Assembly: GCA_031472005.1 (NCBI GenBank)
Contig: PZJY01000013.1
Coordinates: forward strand, 496,001 to 560,000
Direction of reading: 5' to 3'
Length of the DNA stretch: 64,000 nucleotides
Source: Tetracladium setigerum
Taxonomy: Eukaryota > Ascomycota > Leotiomycetes > Helotiales
The position numbers were made by a program, and so were the translations under genes. The first letter of the stretch is position 1. Each line of letters begins with the position of its first letter. This document shows positions 48,785-58,188 of the stretch, in pieces. The notes below the pieces were generated by a model. That model had not been told where the DNA came from. It was given only the letters and a program-made list of their open reading frames with translations, and made no database searches.

Positions 48785-48995
48785 CCCCACCACCGTATGT
48801 CCCGCTTATACCTGTTCCTGGTCTCCGTCCAGTTCGTCCAGCTAGCGTGGAGGGCCCCTCGTCTGATAGAGAGGTATACCGCCAGGAACAAGCAGCTGTT
48901 GCGCGGGCCAGCGCGTGACGAGCATGAACGGCACCCAGAGTCCAATGAGCAGAAAGACGAAATCAGGGAGCACCAAGATGAAGAGGATTGCCTAG
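48785..48995 (-). pseudogene. Fragment of an integral membrane protein
   Basis: The minus strand reads AILFILVLPDFVFLLIGLW, then PFMLVTRWPAQQLL and PLYQTRGPPR, then a stop (TAG), then LDELDGDQEQV and a second stop. The first part is a membrane helix; the last looks like the natural C-terminus interrupted by one nonsense codon. No upstream exons could be joined. Family unknown. Confidence 0.35.
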
Positions 48996-49639
48996 GGGAT
49001 GTTAGCATCATCGAGTTTCGATTGAGAGTTTCACATATGAGGAAAAACGTGTTGACCGAGGCGTCGGGTGTTTTGTGTGTTTGAAGGCGAAAGCTAATCG
49101 ATCGACCTGCTCGCGATAATATACTTTGAGTCCCGAGAAGACTGCAACGTCCAAAGGCTGTAGCTTATGAGAAGTATGAGAAGGGAGGCGACATAAAAGG
49201 ATATTGTTCTCGAAGCAAAACTAAGGGTAAGAAGTTCTTCCCAAGATGTGGTACTGTAGACACCTGTGACGCCAGCATCAGCAGAGGCTCTGCTTTCGCT
49301 GCAGAAAGTGATTCTCGACGAAGATGCATATACGCTCGATGATCTAAGCAAGCAGAAGCTAACAAGATACTTAAGGTTATTTGTCAAAGTTATACGAATA
49401 ATCTTAGCTAATAATATCCTCAAGAAGAAAAGATTGACTTTCTGATCATAATGAATAATGAAGCCAAAACGTGACGCTCAACTTGGCTATTAGTCCTTGC
49501 GAAGAGGACGGGAAGATAATAAGCTATGAAGACCTCGTGGACGCACAAGCGAAGCGTGTTGTCAAAGAATCTGTCGAGCATGCTAAAGGCGAAGAAAGAT
49601 GTGGTCGCAAGCGCAAGAGCAACATCGTAGCTGAGGGTT
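48996..49639. other. Decayed DNA between the membrane-protein fragment and the LTR
   Basis: No supported gene on either strand. Confidence 0.45.
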
Positions 49640-50230
49640 ACGAGTCACATGATCCTTGGCCCTGAGGCTCGGCAGCTAAGGTTGCAAAGAGAAGCCAAGA
49701 CTCACGTGACCTAAGCGAATCATCACAATGCAGTATACAACAACCGTTACATAGTGCTAGGATGCTCGAGTGCATACCTATTTAATAACAAAATAAGCAT
49801 TAGAGGAAATCTTTGCTAGAGATTAGAAATTTAATTTTTATTCATCTCATCATGCTAAAGCACGAATGTAATTTATTTTTGTTCTTAGCTTAAAATCTTT
49901 TTCCACCTTTTTCCTATTGACGATTTTTGACTTGGTATCAGAGGCTTTGCCACGAGATCATGTGAAGAACTCCTTTAACTTATTGACTCTTTTTTTGACA
50001 TTGATATCAATACAAAAATATTCAAGACTAATAGATAGGAGAAATTGATAAAATGAATTATAGAGAGATTTGCGAAGTCGACTAAACGATGAGATTAAGT
50101 AAGAGAGGTATTCCGATGAAGACAAGTACGGAGCAGGAAGGAATTTATAAGGAGAAGAGGAGGGATCTGAAGGGCATCCATATCGATCAACCTATGCTAG
50201 AGGCAAAGCAACTAGGTATGTTTTTTAGAA
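49640..50230 (+). mobile_element. Remnant of a Ty1/copia-type LTR retrotransposon (LTR end plus primer-binding site)
   Basis: TGGTATCAGAGGC at 49933-49945 matches the primer-binding site complementary to the 3' end of initiator tRNA-Met that follows the 5' LTR in copia elements. The preceding 290 nt (CACGTGAC, AATAACAAAATAAGCATTAGAGG, a TTT-rich end) looks like an LTR, but its left border is not defined. After the site a short worn leader or gag-like stretch runs to about 50230 with no intact frame. No reverse transcriptase or second LTR was seen nearby. Confidence 0.5.
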
Positions 50231-50369
50231 AATGTCCACTTTGAGTTCCTTAGGGACTTGTTTGGGCTCCTTGAGCATCTCGTCAAAACCTGACAAAACT
50301 AATATAAGCGAGAGCAAAGGTCAGATAAAGCGTGATTGGTTCAAAGCGGAGGTAAACTTGCTCAAGCTT

Positions 50370-50478
50370 CCTCAGGCGAGTTGCTCCGGGTGCTCAGGGG
50401 GTGCTCCGGGTGCTCAAGTGAGCTGCTCCAGGTGCTCAAGTGAGCTGCTCCAGGTGCTCAGGTTCCTCAGGCGAGTCG
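50370..50478 (+). repeat. Tandem GCTCC/GGTGCTCA repeat
   Basis: Units of about 22 nt (GAGCTGCTCCAGGTGCTCAAGT) occur twice in a row. They are preceded by shorter GTGCTCCGGGTGCTCA variants and flanked on both sides by CCTCAGGCGAGT. It sits directly upstream of the repeat copy B. Confidence 0.65.
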
Positions 50479-50545
50479 ACTGAGCCGAGGGTGATTAGCG
50501 CCCGAGCAAAAGCAGCAAGCTTGCTAGTCCCACACGGGACACAAG
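50479..50545 (+). repeat. Dispersed TGAGC-rich repeat, copy B
   Basis: TGAGCCGAGGGTGATTAGCG, CGAGCAAAAGCAGCAAGCTT and GGGACACAAGAA follow the same order as copy A at 1590-1680. It ends exactly where the C-terminal HET remnant begins. Confidence 0.5.
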
Positions 50546-50546
50546 A

Positions 50547-51565
50547 ATGGGAAGATTGATTCATAATACCCAAGAATCCTTTCACCCCACGCTGCCTCTT
50601 CTTTCTCGGGGCTGGGTTCTCCAGGAGAATGCGCTGTCAACAAGGGTGATTCACTTCCTAAACCACGAAGTCCTTTACGAATGTAAATCCTCGCTTCAAT
50701 CTCAGAGCCGACCGCTGCCCCGCGGAACCAAAGATGTCTTCAATAGAATCAAGACATGGGTGGATAAATCTGAAGAGCCATACACAAGATGGAACAGAGA
50801 AATTGGCAGCCGTTATTTTGTATTACGCCTCACTAGAATGAGTGATCGGTTCTGGGTGGTATGGCGGAGGCAAAATTCAGACAAATCCTGGCTGGGCAGA
50901 AAGCGGAAGACCCTGAACCAGTGTACTTAGCTGGTCTATAGGATGCTAATCTAGCTCGAGATCTTTGCTGGCGGGTGCAATCGGAAAGTGGCATCAAGAC
51001 CAAGATCAGAGCCGACGATGCGACAGGCCCAGTCATCCCTGACCTTTATGTGGCACCTTCTTGGTCGTGGGCGTCTCTGACAGGGGAAAAAATTGCATTC
51101 ATGGCCTATGAGCAAACAGCCGACGAGGAGAAGAAGAACTTCTAATCCTTGATCACTCTTAGAGGCATATCCGTCTTTCCGGAACATACGGAAGCGAAAT
51201 CTGGAAGCATAAAGGAGAATGGATATATAACATTGTCCGCTGGGCTGCTGAAAATGAATCTGGTCTGCGAGATGGAGACTTTCGAGGAGGAGGAAAGCAA
51301 AGAACAGCAACCCGACAAAGGAAGTTACAGTTTATAGTTCCTTCAAGGACTCGACGGAGTTACAGAAGAGCATTTCAAGGCTTTCATTGACGTGCGACCT
51401 AGCCGGGCGAAACAATCCAAACACACACGTCCAGTTTCGTGTATCGCGGTGGTGGAGGACATATCAAGGCAAGATTTGTTCGGTCTCATTCTTGAAGATA
51501 TATCAGAAGAGACGCAAACTAGCTTCAAACGGATAGGGTTCTTCTGTACCAAAAATGATTGCTAA
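50547..51565 (+). pseudogene. HET-domain gene remnant, C-terminal half
   Basis: Begins just after the repeat with PLLSRGWVLQENALSTRVIHF and HEVLYECKSS, the distal HET-domain motif. It then slips one frame near 50850 and continues GGMAEAKFRQIL, EPVYLAGL, a TAG at 50939-50941 where GLW is expected, then DLCWRVQ and APSWSWASLTG. Further in-frame stops occur at 51143 and 51335. The usual HET tail follows (AKSGSIKENGYITL, VVEDISRQDLFGLIL, SFKRIGFFC) with a stop at 51565. N-terminal motifs are absent. It could be the other half of the remnant at 41838-43160, or a separate truncated paralogue. Confidence 0.7.
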
Positions 51566-52188
51566 AGCGAATATGACCAAATAAGAGGAAGACAATCAAA
51601 ATAGGGTCAGAGATGTCTTTGGCTCGAATGTCGTTGAAATTGAATGATACTAGATGGAAACGTACTATTAGATACGACCGCCTTGGTTCCGGCAATTGTG
51701 TTCTCGTAGCCTTTTGCCTCCACTCGTTTGCTCTGCTCGCTGATTATTTTGAATGCAGCTGGACAGCCTTCGTTCTCGCGGTTCTTGGTAGCGACTTAGT
51801 GGTGGTAGGTTCTTTTACATGAATAGCTTCTTATCGGAACATCTAGGCCTCCTTCTTGAATTAGCACAATAGAGGATAGGGTGATAATCTCCAGTCATTC
51901 AGCCTTGACAAGTCACTTGGTTCATCTCCAAGAACCGCACATGGTCAGACTTAGCTTCGTAGGTACACTACAGGTGGGAGTGCATACCTCTAAATAAGCT
52001 AATCTAAGAAAGAGAGGATCGAATATACTATCTACTAATTTAATTAGGTGTAGCTTTGCGTAGAATCTGGGAACTGAATGAATTGGGGTGCAAGTGTATT
52101 GGATTTGCCGCCGTTGCTCCTTTCAAAGAATAGGTCGTTTCTCAAACAACTTGGACAATAGGAAACCGAAGTGATAATCATATCCTCA
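51566..52188. other. Intergenic
   Basis: No supported gene. 3' flanks of the HET remnant and of the intact HET gene face each other. Confidence 0.5.
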
Positions 52189-54441
52189 CTAGACTATTTC
52201 CATCGTTCGGACAGGATAACTAGTGAAGAAGTGTCTATCAGATCCTGGGTCATAGTCCTGTGAGTAATCTGACTCGAAAAACCCAATGCGGACAAAAGCT
52301 TCATTCGTGATCCCGTTTCCAGTTTCGCAAACTAGTAATCCAAAGTACACCTTTCTCTTAGCTCGTCCAGTAGTCCCCGTTGCCAACAGAACCATGCTCA
52401 AGTTTTTGAGGTTGATTTGATCTTCGCGTGGATTCCAGTCGAGATAAAACCTCCAGGGATGACCACCCTTCGAGGTCCATGTCCAGGGACACATAGACGG
52501 GATGAAATCCCCCACATACCGCTTCAGGATAAGATCAGAGATTGCAACCCTGCCTGTCACTTGGATGGTACCACTCTCTACTTCACCAAAAGGGTTTTTG
52601 CCTGTCACTTGGATGGTACCACTCTCTACTTCACCAAAAGGGTTTTTGCCTGTCACTTGTGTCCACACATTGATTTCACAAGCCTTCTTGACGTTAAAGG
52701 ACGTCCCAAAGCCATCCGGTCGTGGGAACACAACGCGGCCTTTTCCAGTCCACGACCAAGAGGGACTTATCCCTGACGGTGAGTGAATGTATTGATCGCA
52801 TAAAGCACCAAGACTCAACGGCTTAACATTCCGCGCGTCTTCGACCTGCCAGCACAGCTGATGAGGCAGCTCGCCGAGCCACAGCCCTGCCATGTATTCA
52901 TCTGTGTGCAATCCGCGATTCTTCCGATACATGTCTGCTATTCCGGAAATTGCAGGTAAAGCATCGGTGACTCGAGAAAATCCATGACGAGAGGAGTATG
53001 ACTCCACGATAGAACACCAACTACGTTCTTCAACGTCATCATATATCTTCTCACTAAATGTCCACCCACTCTGAGAAATTGTTGATTTCTGGCATTGAAT
53101 AAACAAGTCACTAGGACCGAACATCAACTTGCGATGCGCCAAAAATGATTCCTGAAAAGTCCATCCCCTAGACGACCAGTGAGATTCGTCTACTTCGGAG
53201 TAAATGATCTTTTCAGGCTCGAACGGGTATAGCGGATTGTAACGACTAGATCTCAGAAAATGTATGGCAAGTTGGCCAGCAACGTTTTCATTTGCTCGCG
53301 AGACAAAAGGCAAGAAAAGTTTCGGCCTTGTTGTGTAGCGAAATTCACACTGGGAAGAGCTAGATGAAGGTGTGGCAATCGTGACGAAAGCTTCCTGATA
53401 AATTTTGCCCATTTGTGTCGATTGATGCTCCCAGTCATGCGTGTCATCTTGAATGATACACAAAGCGTCTATCCAAAGATAATCAAGGAGTAACAGTCTG
53501 GTGATCTCAATCGCGTCGCGAAGAACCGGCGATCTTTCCTCAGTGGTGATAGCAGCTTTTCTTCGGTCAATGTTATTGCGAGTAGTCAAGATTTGCTGAG
53601 TCTCTCCCCAGGAATAGCTGAGAGCAGCATACCGAATTTGCTGCGGAGATGGAAGGGATGTGTCGCATTTTTGACCGTCAGTCAAATTCTCGGTGGTGAT
53701 AAGCCGCACTGGCTCATTTCTGACATCAAGAAGTCGGGTCGGGAGGAATCCCTCTGCCCCTTGCTCATGCGAATGCCGAGTGGCACAACTATCCAGATTG
53801 CGACGTGCCCAAGAGACAGAAGCCATACTGAATCGATCAGGGTTGGAGGTTTCTAGCGGAATCGCCAACCAATCCGAGACGGCGATTTCATCTGAAATTC
53901 AAACATGGTTAGAAAAAAATCAAAAGAATGGGGGAAATTTAGGAGGATTATGTATACTCTCACATGCTTCAACTAAAAAAGTGAAGTATAATGTTGCACG
54001 ATGTTCGTCCCGCACCCCTTTCCCGCCAGGTAACTCTTCAACAATAGCAGTCAATGTTAAGATTCGAGTCGTTCTGCTGGCAACATTCGATTTTTCTACA
54101 AACTTCGGCAAAGTCCAGTGATACTCAAGGTAGATGCACACCACGCACTCATCTCTACCAGCAAGAAACGAAGCCAAATCATCATCCGCTCTATCTTGTG
54201 CCCGATTAAGGATTGTCTCGCGCAAGAACTCGCAAAAACCACAACCTTTAAGAGCTGATGTTTTGAATACAGGCAAATTCGGGAGAATATCTTCCACTTC
54301 CCAGTCGATACCAGAAACCCATGAAGTGCCCTGGTAAGTTGGCGTCTCATTATTTTCACCGGCAAGACTACGAAACTCGGGATTTGAGTCGTTGATGGAA
54401 AGTTCCTGGCATTTCTCACACAGTTTTGTTGTTGTCGGCAT
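52189..54441 (-). CDS. HET-domain protein (intact)
   Basis: Exon 1 is 54441-53964 and exon 2 is 53891-52189, with a 72-nt intron joining VEAY-EIAVSDW in phase (726 residues). I chose the Met of MPTTTKLCEKC over a longer upstream frame because the Cys-pair start fits the family. The HET domain is complete: RYAALSYSWGETQQILTT (about 250), LWIDALCIIQDDTHDW (about 305), IYQEAFVTIATP and SSRGWTFQESFLAHRKLMF (about 405), then APSW-like SPSWSWTGKG. In the C-terminal part a 16-residue unit (VTGKNPFGEVESGTIQ) is present twice in tandem plus a third start. HET proteins act in non-self recognition; the recognition partner is unknown. It lies next to several dead HET remnants. Confidence 0.85.
52552..52660 (-). 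repeat. 48-nt in-frame tandem duplication inside the HET gene
   Basis: Units at 52552-52599 and 52600-52647 are identical, followed by the first 12 nt of a third. Each encodes 16 residues, so the frame is kept. Perfect identity points to a recent event or to an expansion-contraction hotspot. Confidence 0.85.
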
Positions 54442-56144
54442 GCCTGTACTTGAGATGAAGCTTGCCCTGGTTCTTGGGAAGATAATGTGTGGGATGAGTT
54501 TGTGTCGTACCCGGAGAGGCACGGATTGGGGGGTGGGGAGAGAGGAAGAGAAGAAGAGGAGAGTGCGAATTGGAGAAGCAGAGATGATCCGAATGCGCAC
54601 CAGGAGCAAGCAAGTTGCTGAGTGATATGTATTAGCTCTTCAACTTCCTCAGCTAGGTAAGATTACCATCTCTGAATGCCTGAAGCATCATGTGATCAGG
54701 CCAGGCCACGCTACTGTGTATGACGCCGCCAACAGTTTGCGCGGCTTCTAGCCAGGCTCATCAGGAAGCAGTCCAGAAATTGTTACAGGAGATAGTATTA
54801 AGGCTTTGACGTTTACTCGTAAAATATAATCTTTATTACTTATCAGAACGAATCTATGCTGTACAGTACCGTACCAGAGCGTATCGTAGGTTGTGCATAT
54901 TACTTAAGATATTAGTCAGCACACAACTATGAATCTTTCTCAGCGCGTGGATTAATTGGCTTGAAAACAGCGCAGCTTGCCTAATTTATGCATGCAAAGT
55001 GCGTTCTTGCTAGTGATGTAAACGACTTGAAAAGCAAGGTGCCGGTTTAAACACTAGAATTCGGTATACCATAAGACTTCGGCGGTGGTTCGTTTGATGT
55101 TAGGTAAGCTGCAAGCAGCCTTTCGGACGAGGAGAGGGATCTTTCCCTTCGAAGCCTTCATTTCATCAAGCCCGACGAGGCTCTGATCGATCGGCCTCAA
55201 AGCGACCCTCTTTGGGACTAATACATCGCATCCATCCCGCGTCAGGCTTTCCCAAGCTCGCCAAGCAAACATGGTGAAAGTCTTCGATGCCTGAAATACG
55301 AGAGATATCGGCAAATGTTATGGTCCAAGTTTGATCGGCGCCAAGATAAAATGCTTACCCGACGGTTAATTACGCTTAAATTAACCTTAGAATCCAAAAT
55401 TAAACAAAGGTCTCGACTTTGCCTGGCTAAGCGAGGGAGGGAGGTTTTGTTTTTTTCAGCTCAACAGCCACATTGTACTAATCAGGGGAAGTCCGCAGAA
55501 GATCCCTCCCCGCTGATTTCAGCTCGTTTCCCGATATAGGTAGTTTCTCCGAATCTTAACTTTTCTTACCTACTGAAGGTGTTTTTGACAGGTCGGATCA
55601 AGCAAGTTGTCGGTAAGATCTCAATTTTCACTTCCTCATTCATCTAGTACCATTTACTCTGCTACTATTTCACTTTCGTAACTTTGAAGAGTTCGAAGAC
55701 TAACTATCAACCTAGGTACTGTACCTACCCAGCCACGGGGTCTGAGATATAGTATTCTCCTTGCATTGCTCCAGGTACGGCCACGGCTTGAATCAAGAAC
55801 ACTGAATGGTCCGTCCCGTGAGAGGCGCATACACGGTGTGCCACCTGCTTGCTAGTCTGACTAGTGTTGGGCAAATTTGCTTACTTCCACCCAGTACCAT
55901 CTCACAAAGAGGTGGCTGCCTCGGTGGCTTGCAGTCAATCGAAATTAATGTCTCTGTCCCGTCTTTTTACATAAGGCTTGGCAAGGCTGAGCGACATGAG
56001 AGCTCATTTTCATTACGGAGTATAAGACTCTGAAGGATCCCCTTCCGCCCACCGAGGTCTTACTCTCCTCTTCCTTCTTGCAATTGCTCTCTGCCCAGAT
56101 TTGAGAAGACACGCACGAGTCATTCTACAAATCAATTCGCAACA
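54442..56144. other. Intergenic (1.7 kb)
   Basis: AT-rich center. A minus-strand frame at 55054-55314 has some protein-like composition (GLDEMKASKGKIPLL) but no recognisable family and no start context. The last 400 nt lead into the GPI-protein gene. Confidence 0.45.
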
Positions 56145-57203
56145 ATGCAACTCACAACCATCTCCCTGCTCATCGCAGCGGCGTTCGTCCCCCTCGCCGT
56201 TGCAGAAGACAAGCAAGGCAGTCACCTCGCCGCCGTCGCACAAGATGAGCTCTTCCTCGGACGAACCGTCTGGCCACCAGCCCTCAAAGCCAAACTCAAG
56301 CGCACAAAAGTAGAGACAGTCTACGCGCGCATCCAACGCGACATCTTCCACGGCAGCATCAACGACGACGCTCTCAACAAGCGACAGACCTGCGGCAGTG
56401 GTCGAACTTGCTCCGCTGCTTGTGCTTCTTGCGGAAGCTCTACGATCTGGTGTGGTACCATGTCTGGAGGTTCTTGCGATTGCTCGAACTCGAGTGGAAC
56501 TTGCTCGAATGGTGGCGGGAGTGGTAGCGGAAGTGGAAGTGGAAGTGGTGGAAGCGGTTCAGATGAGATCTGTGGATCTGGAAGAACTTGCAGCAGTGCT
56601 TGTAGCAATTGTGGTGGAAGCACCAGATGGTGTGGCACCGAGACCGATGGAATTTGCGACTGCTCAAGCGAATCTGGATCATGCAGTGGAGGAAGCGGAA
56701 GTGGCAGCTCTCCCACCACCACTTCTCGATTCCCAATCTTCACACCATCATCAACCAGTTCCCGAAGCCCATCCGCCACAGGATCCGATCAAATCTGCGG
56801 CTCTGGATCCAGCTGCACATCGGCGTGTGGAAACTGTGGCTCAGGCTATAAATGGTGCGGAACCGAGGAAAATCGTGTCTGCGACTGTTCGGATGAGAAT
56901 GGAATTTGCAAGAACTCTAGTGGCGGTGGCAGTGGCAGTGGTAGCGGTAGCTCAGATGAGCCTATTGCGACGAGATCGACAACTTCAAGGGCGAGCAGTT
57001 CTACGGGTGATAGTTTCGCGAATAGTGTCTCAGCGTCTGGGTCCTCGACAACTTCACGATCACCAACAACGTCAAGATCGACTGCTGCGGCGGCACCCAC
57101 TCAAACCACTGCTGGTGGTTCTGCGTCGTCTGCAACAAGAAACTTGGACATGGGTGTTTGGGCTGCGATCGCAGGTGCTTTGGCTTTTGTGATCCGACTT
57201 TAA
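56145..57203 (+). CDS. GPI-anchored secreted protein with three 8-cysteine modules
   Basis: A single exon of 352 residues. Signal peptide 1-20. A propeptide-like region ends at NKR (78-80), a Kex2-type site, directly before the first module. Three modules at residues 83-120, 143-180 and 218-255 share one exact pattern: C-x5-C-x3-C-x2-C-x6-C-x7-C-x-C-x6-C, with CGSGRTC, WCGT and CDCS words. Linkers are Gly/Ser repeats, then a Ser/Thr-rich stalk likely to be O-glycosylated. The C-terminus (MGVWAAIAGALAFVIRL) is a GPI-attachment type hydrophobic tail. It is probably displayed on the cell wall or plasma membrane. It resembles no carbohydrate-binding or CFEM spacing that I recognise; function unknown. 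Long frames on other strands here are composition shadows. Confidence 0.75.
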   Translation: MQLTTISLLIAAAFVPLAVAEDKQGSHLAAVAQDELFLGRTVWPPALKAKLKRTKVETVYARIQRDIFHGSINDDALNKRQTCGSGRTCSAACASCGSSTIWCGTMSGGSCDCSNSSGTCSNGGGSGSGSGSGSGGSGSDEICGSGRTCSSACSNCGGSTRWCGTETDGICDCSSESGSCSGGSGSGSSPTTTSRFPIFTPSSTSSRSPSATGSDQICGSGSSCTSACGNCGSGYKWCGTEENRVCDCSDENGICKNSSGGGSGSGSGSSDEPIATRSTTSRASSSTGDSFANSVSASGSSTTSRSPTTSRSTAAAAPTQTTAGGSASSATRNLDMGVWAAIAGALAFVIRL

Positions 57204-58188
57204 GTCAGTACCACAACGGCTTGAGAGGTATATAAGGGCATCAGGTTGTGTGGTGTGGAGGACTTCCTCAAGTACATCAGCTATCCAAAGTTCGTTGATG
57301 AAGCGTTCAGTTATTATTGCTCCTCTGAGCAGCAATTAGTTGGCTATTTTTGCCTTAATAATACCTTATGAAATGAAATCAAATCTCTGATATTTCTTGC
57401 ATAACTCATCTATCTCAAACTCATGGCTACTGTAAAAAACAATTAGGTTGTTGTCACATACTTAGTTAGGACTTAGGCTAAAATAATATTCAATGTGCAT
57501 CAATGAACAAAATCACCTCTTCAAATGACATTTTCCTTTCAAGATAGTTTACTCTCTTCCTCGATTCTGTACTTCTTGTTCCTGTGTTCCCTGTTCTTGT
57601 GCTCTTCCTCCTTGTACTCCCCGTTCCTGTGATCTTAACCGGATTCTTCTTCCTGTGCCTAGATACCTATTCATAGTCCGGCTCCCAGCATTTACAGCGC
57701 CAAGAATTCCATCACAACAACCAAAGACAAGCGAGATGACGATACAATACAAACACAACGAACAATAAAGCGCTCTTTGCAAACTCGAGATTCGTCTCTC
57801 TGATCTATTATATAATATTATACAGAATAAACTTATCTATTATCAATTTTCAAGAAAACTATCTACTTGTTTTGCTAGAAATGCGATCTCCCATGTACAG
57901 TAAACATTACAGTGCAAAAGTTAGTGACATTCTATATTTCTCTGCCCTATGGTAATTGAGAGATGAAAGAGAGCCAAGATTCACTTTATGAAAAAAAAAA
58001 ATTTTACTTTAGGATTGCATTTTTTCAATATCTGCGATTTCATTTAATGCCATTTCTACTTCCTGAGGCTGATCCACAGTAACTACCTACCTGTCATGTT
58101 ATGTTGTGCCATCACATGTTATTGCTCATCTTTCATTTATTCCCCATTCCAAACTTGATAACCCTTCAACCTCCCAAGCCTAAGAAAC
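57204..58188. other. Convergent intergenic
   Basis: No gene. It includes GTTCTTGT/CTTCCTGT-like tracts at 57560-57660 and an A-run near 57990. Confidence 0.5.

Noticed and set aside
55054..55314. 86-codon minus-strand frame with protein-like composition
   Set aside because: No recognisable family, no supported start, isolated in intergenic DNA; could be a relic but I cannot show it.
56398..57192. 264-codon plus-strand frame overlapping the GPI protein
   Set aside because: Val/Ala/Arg-rich translation produced by the Gly/Ser codon bias of the real frame; no start context.
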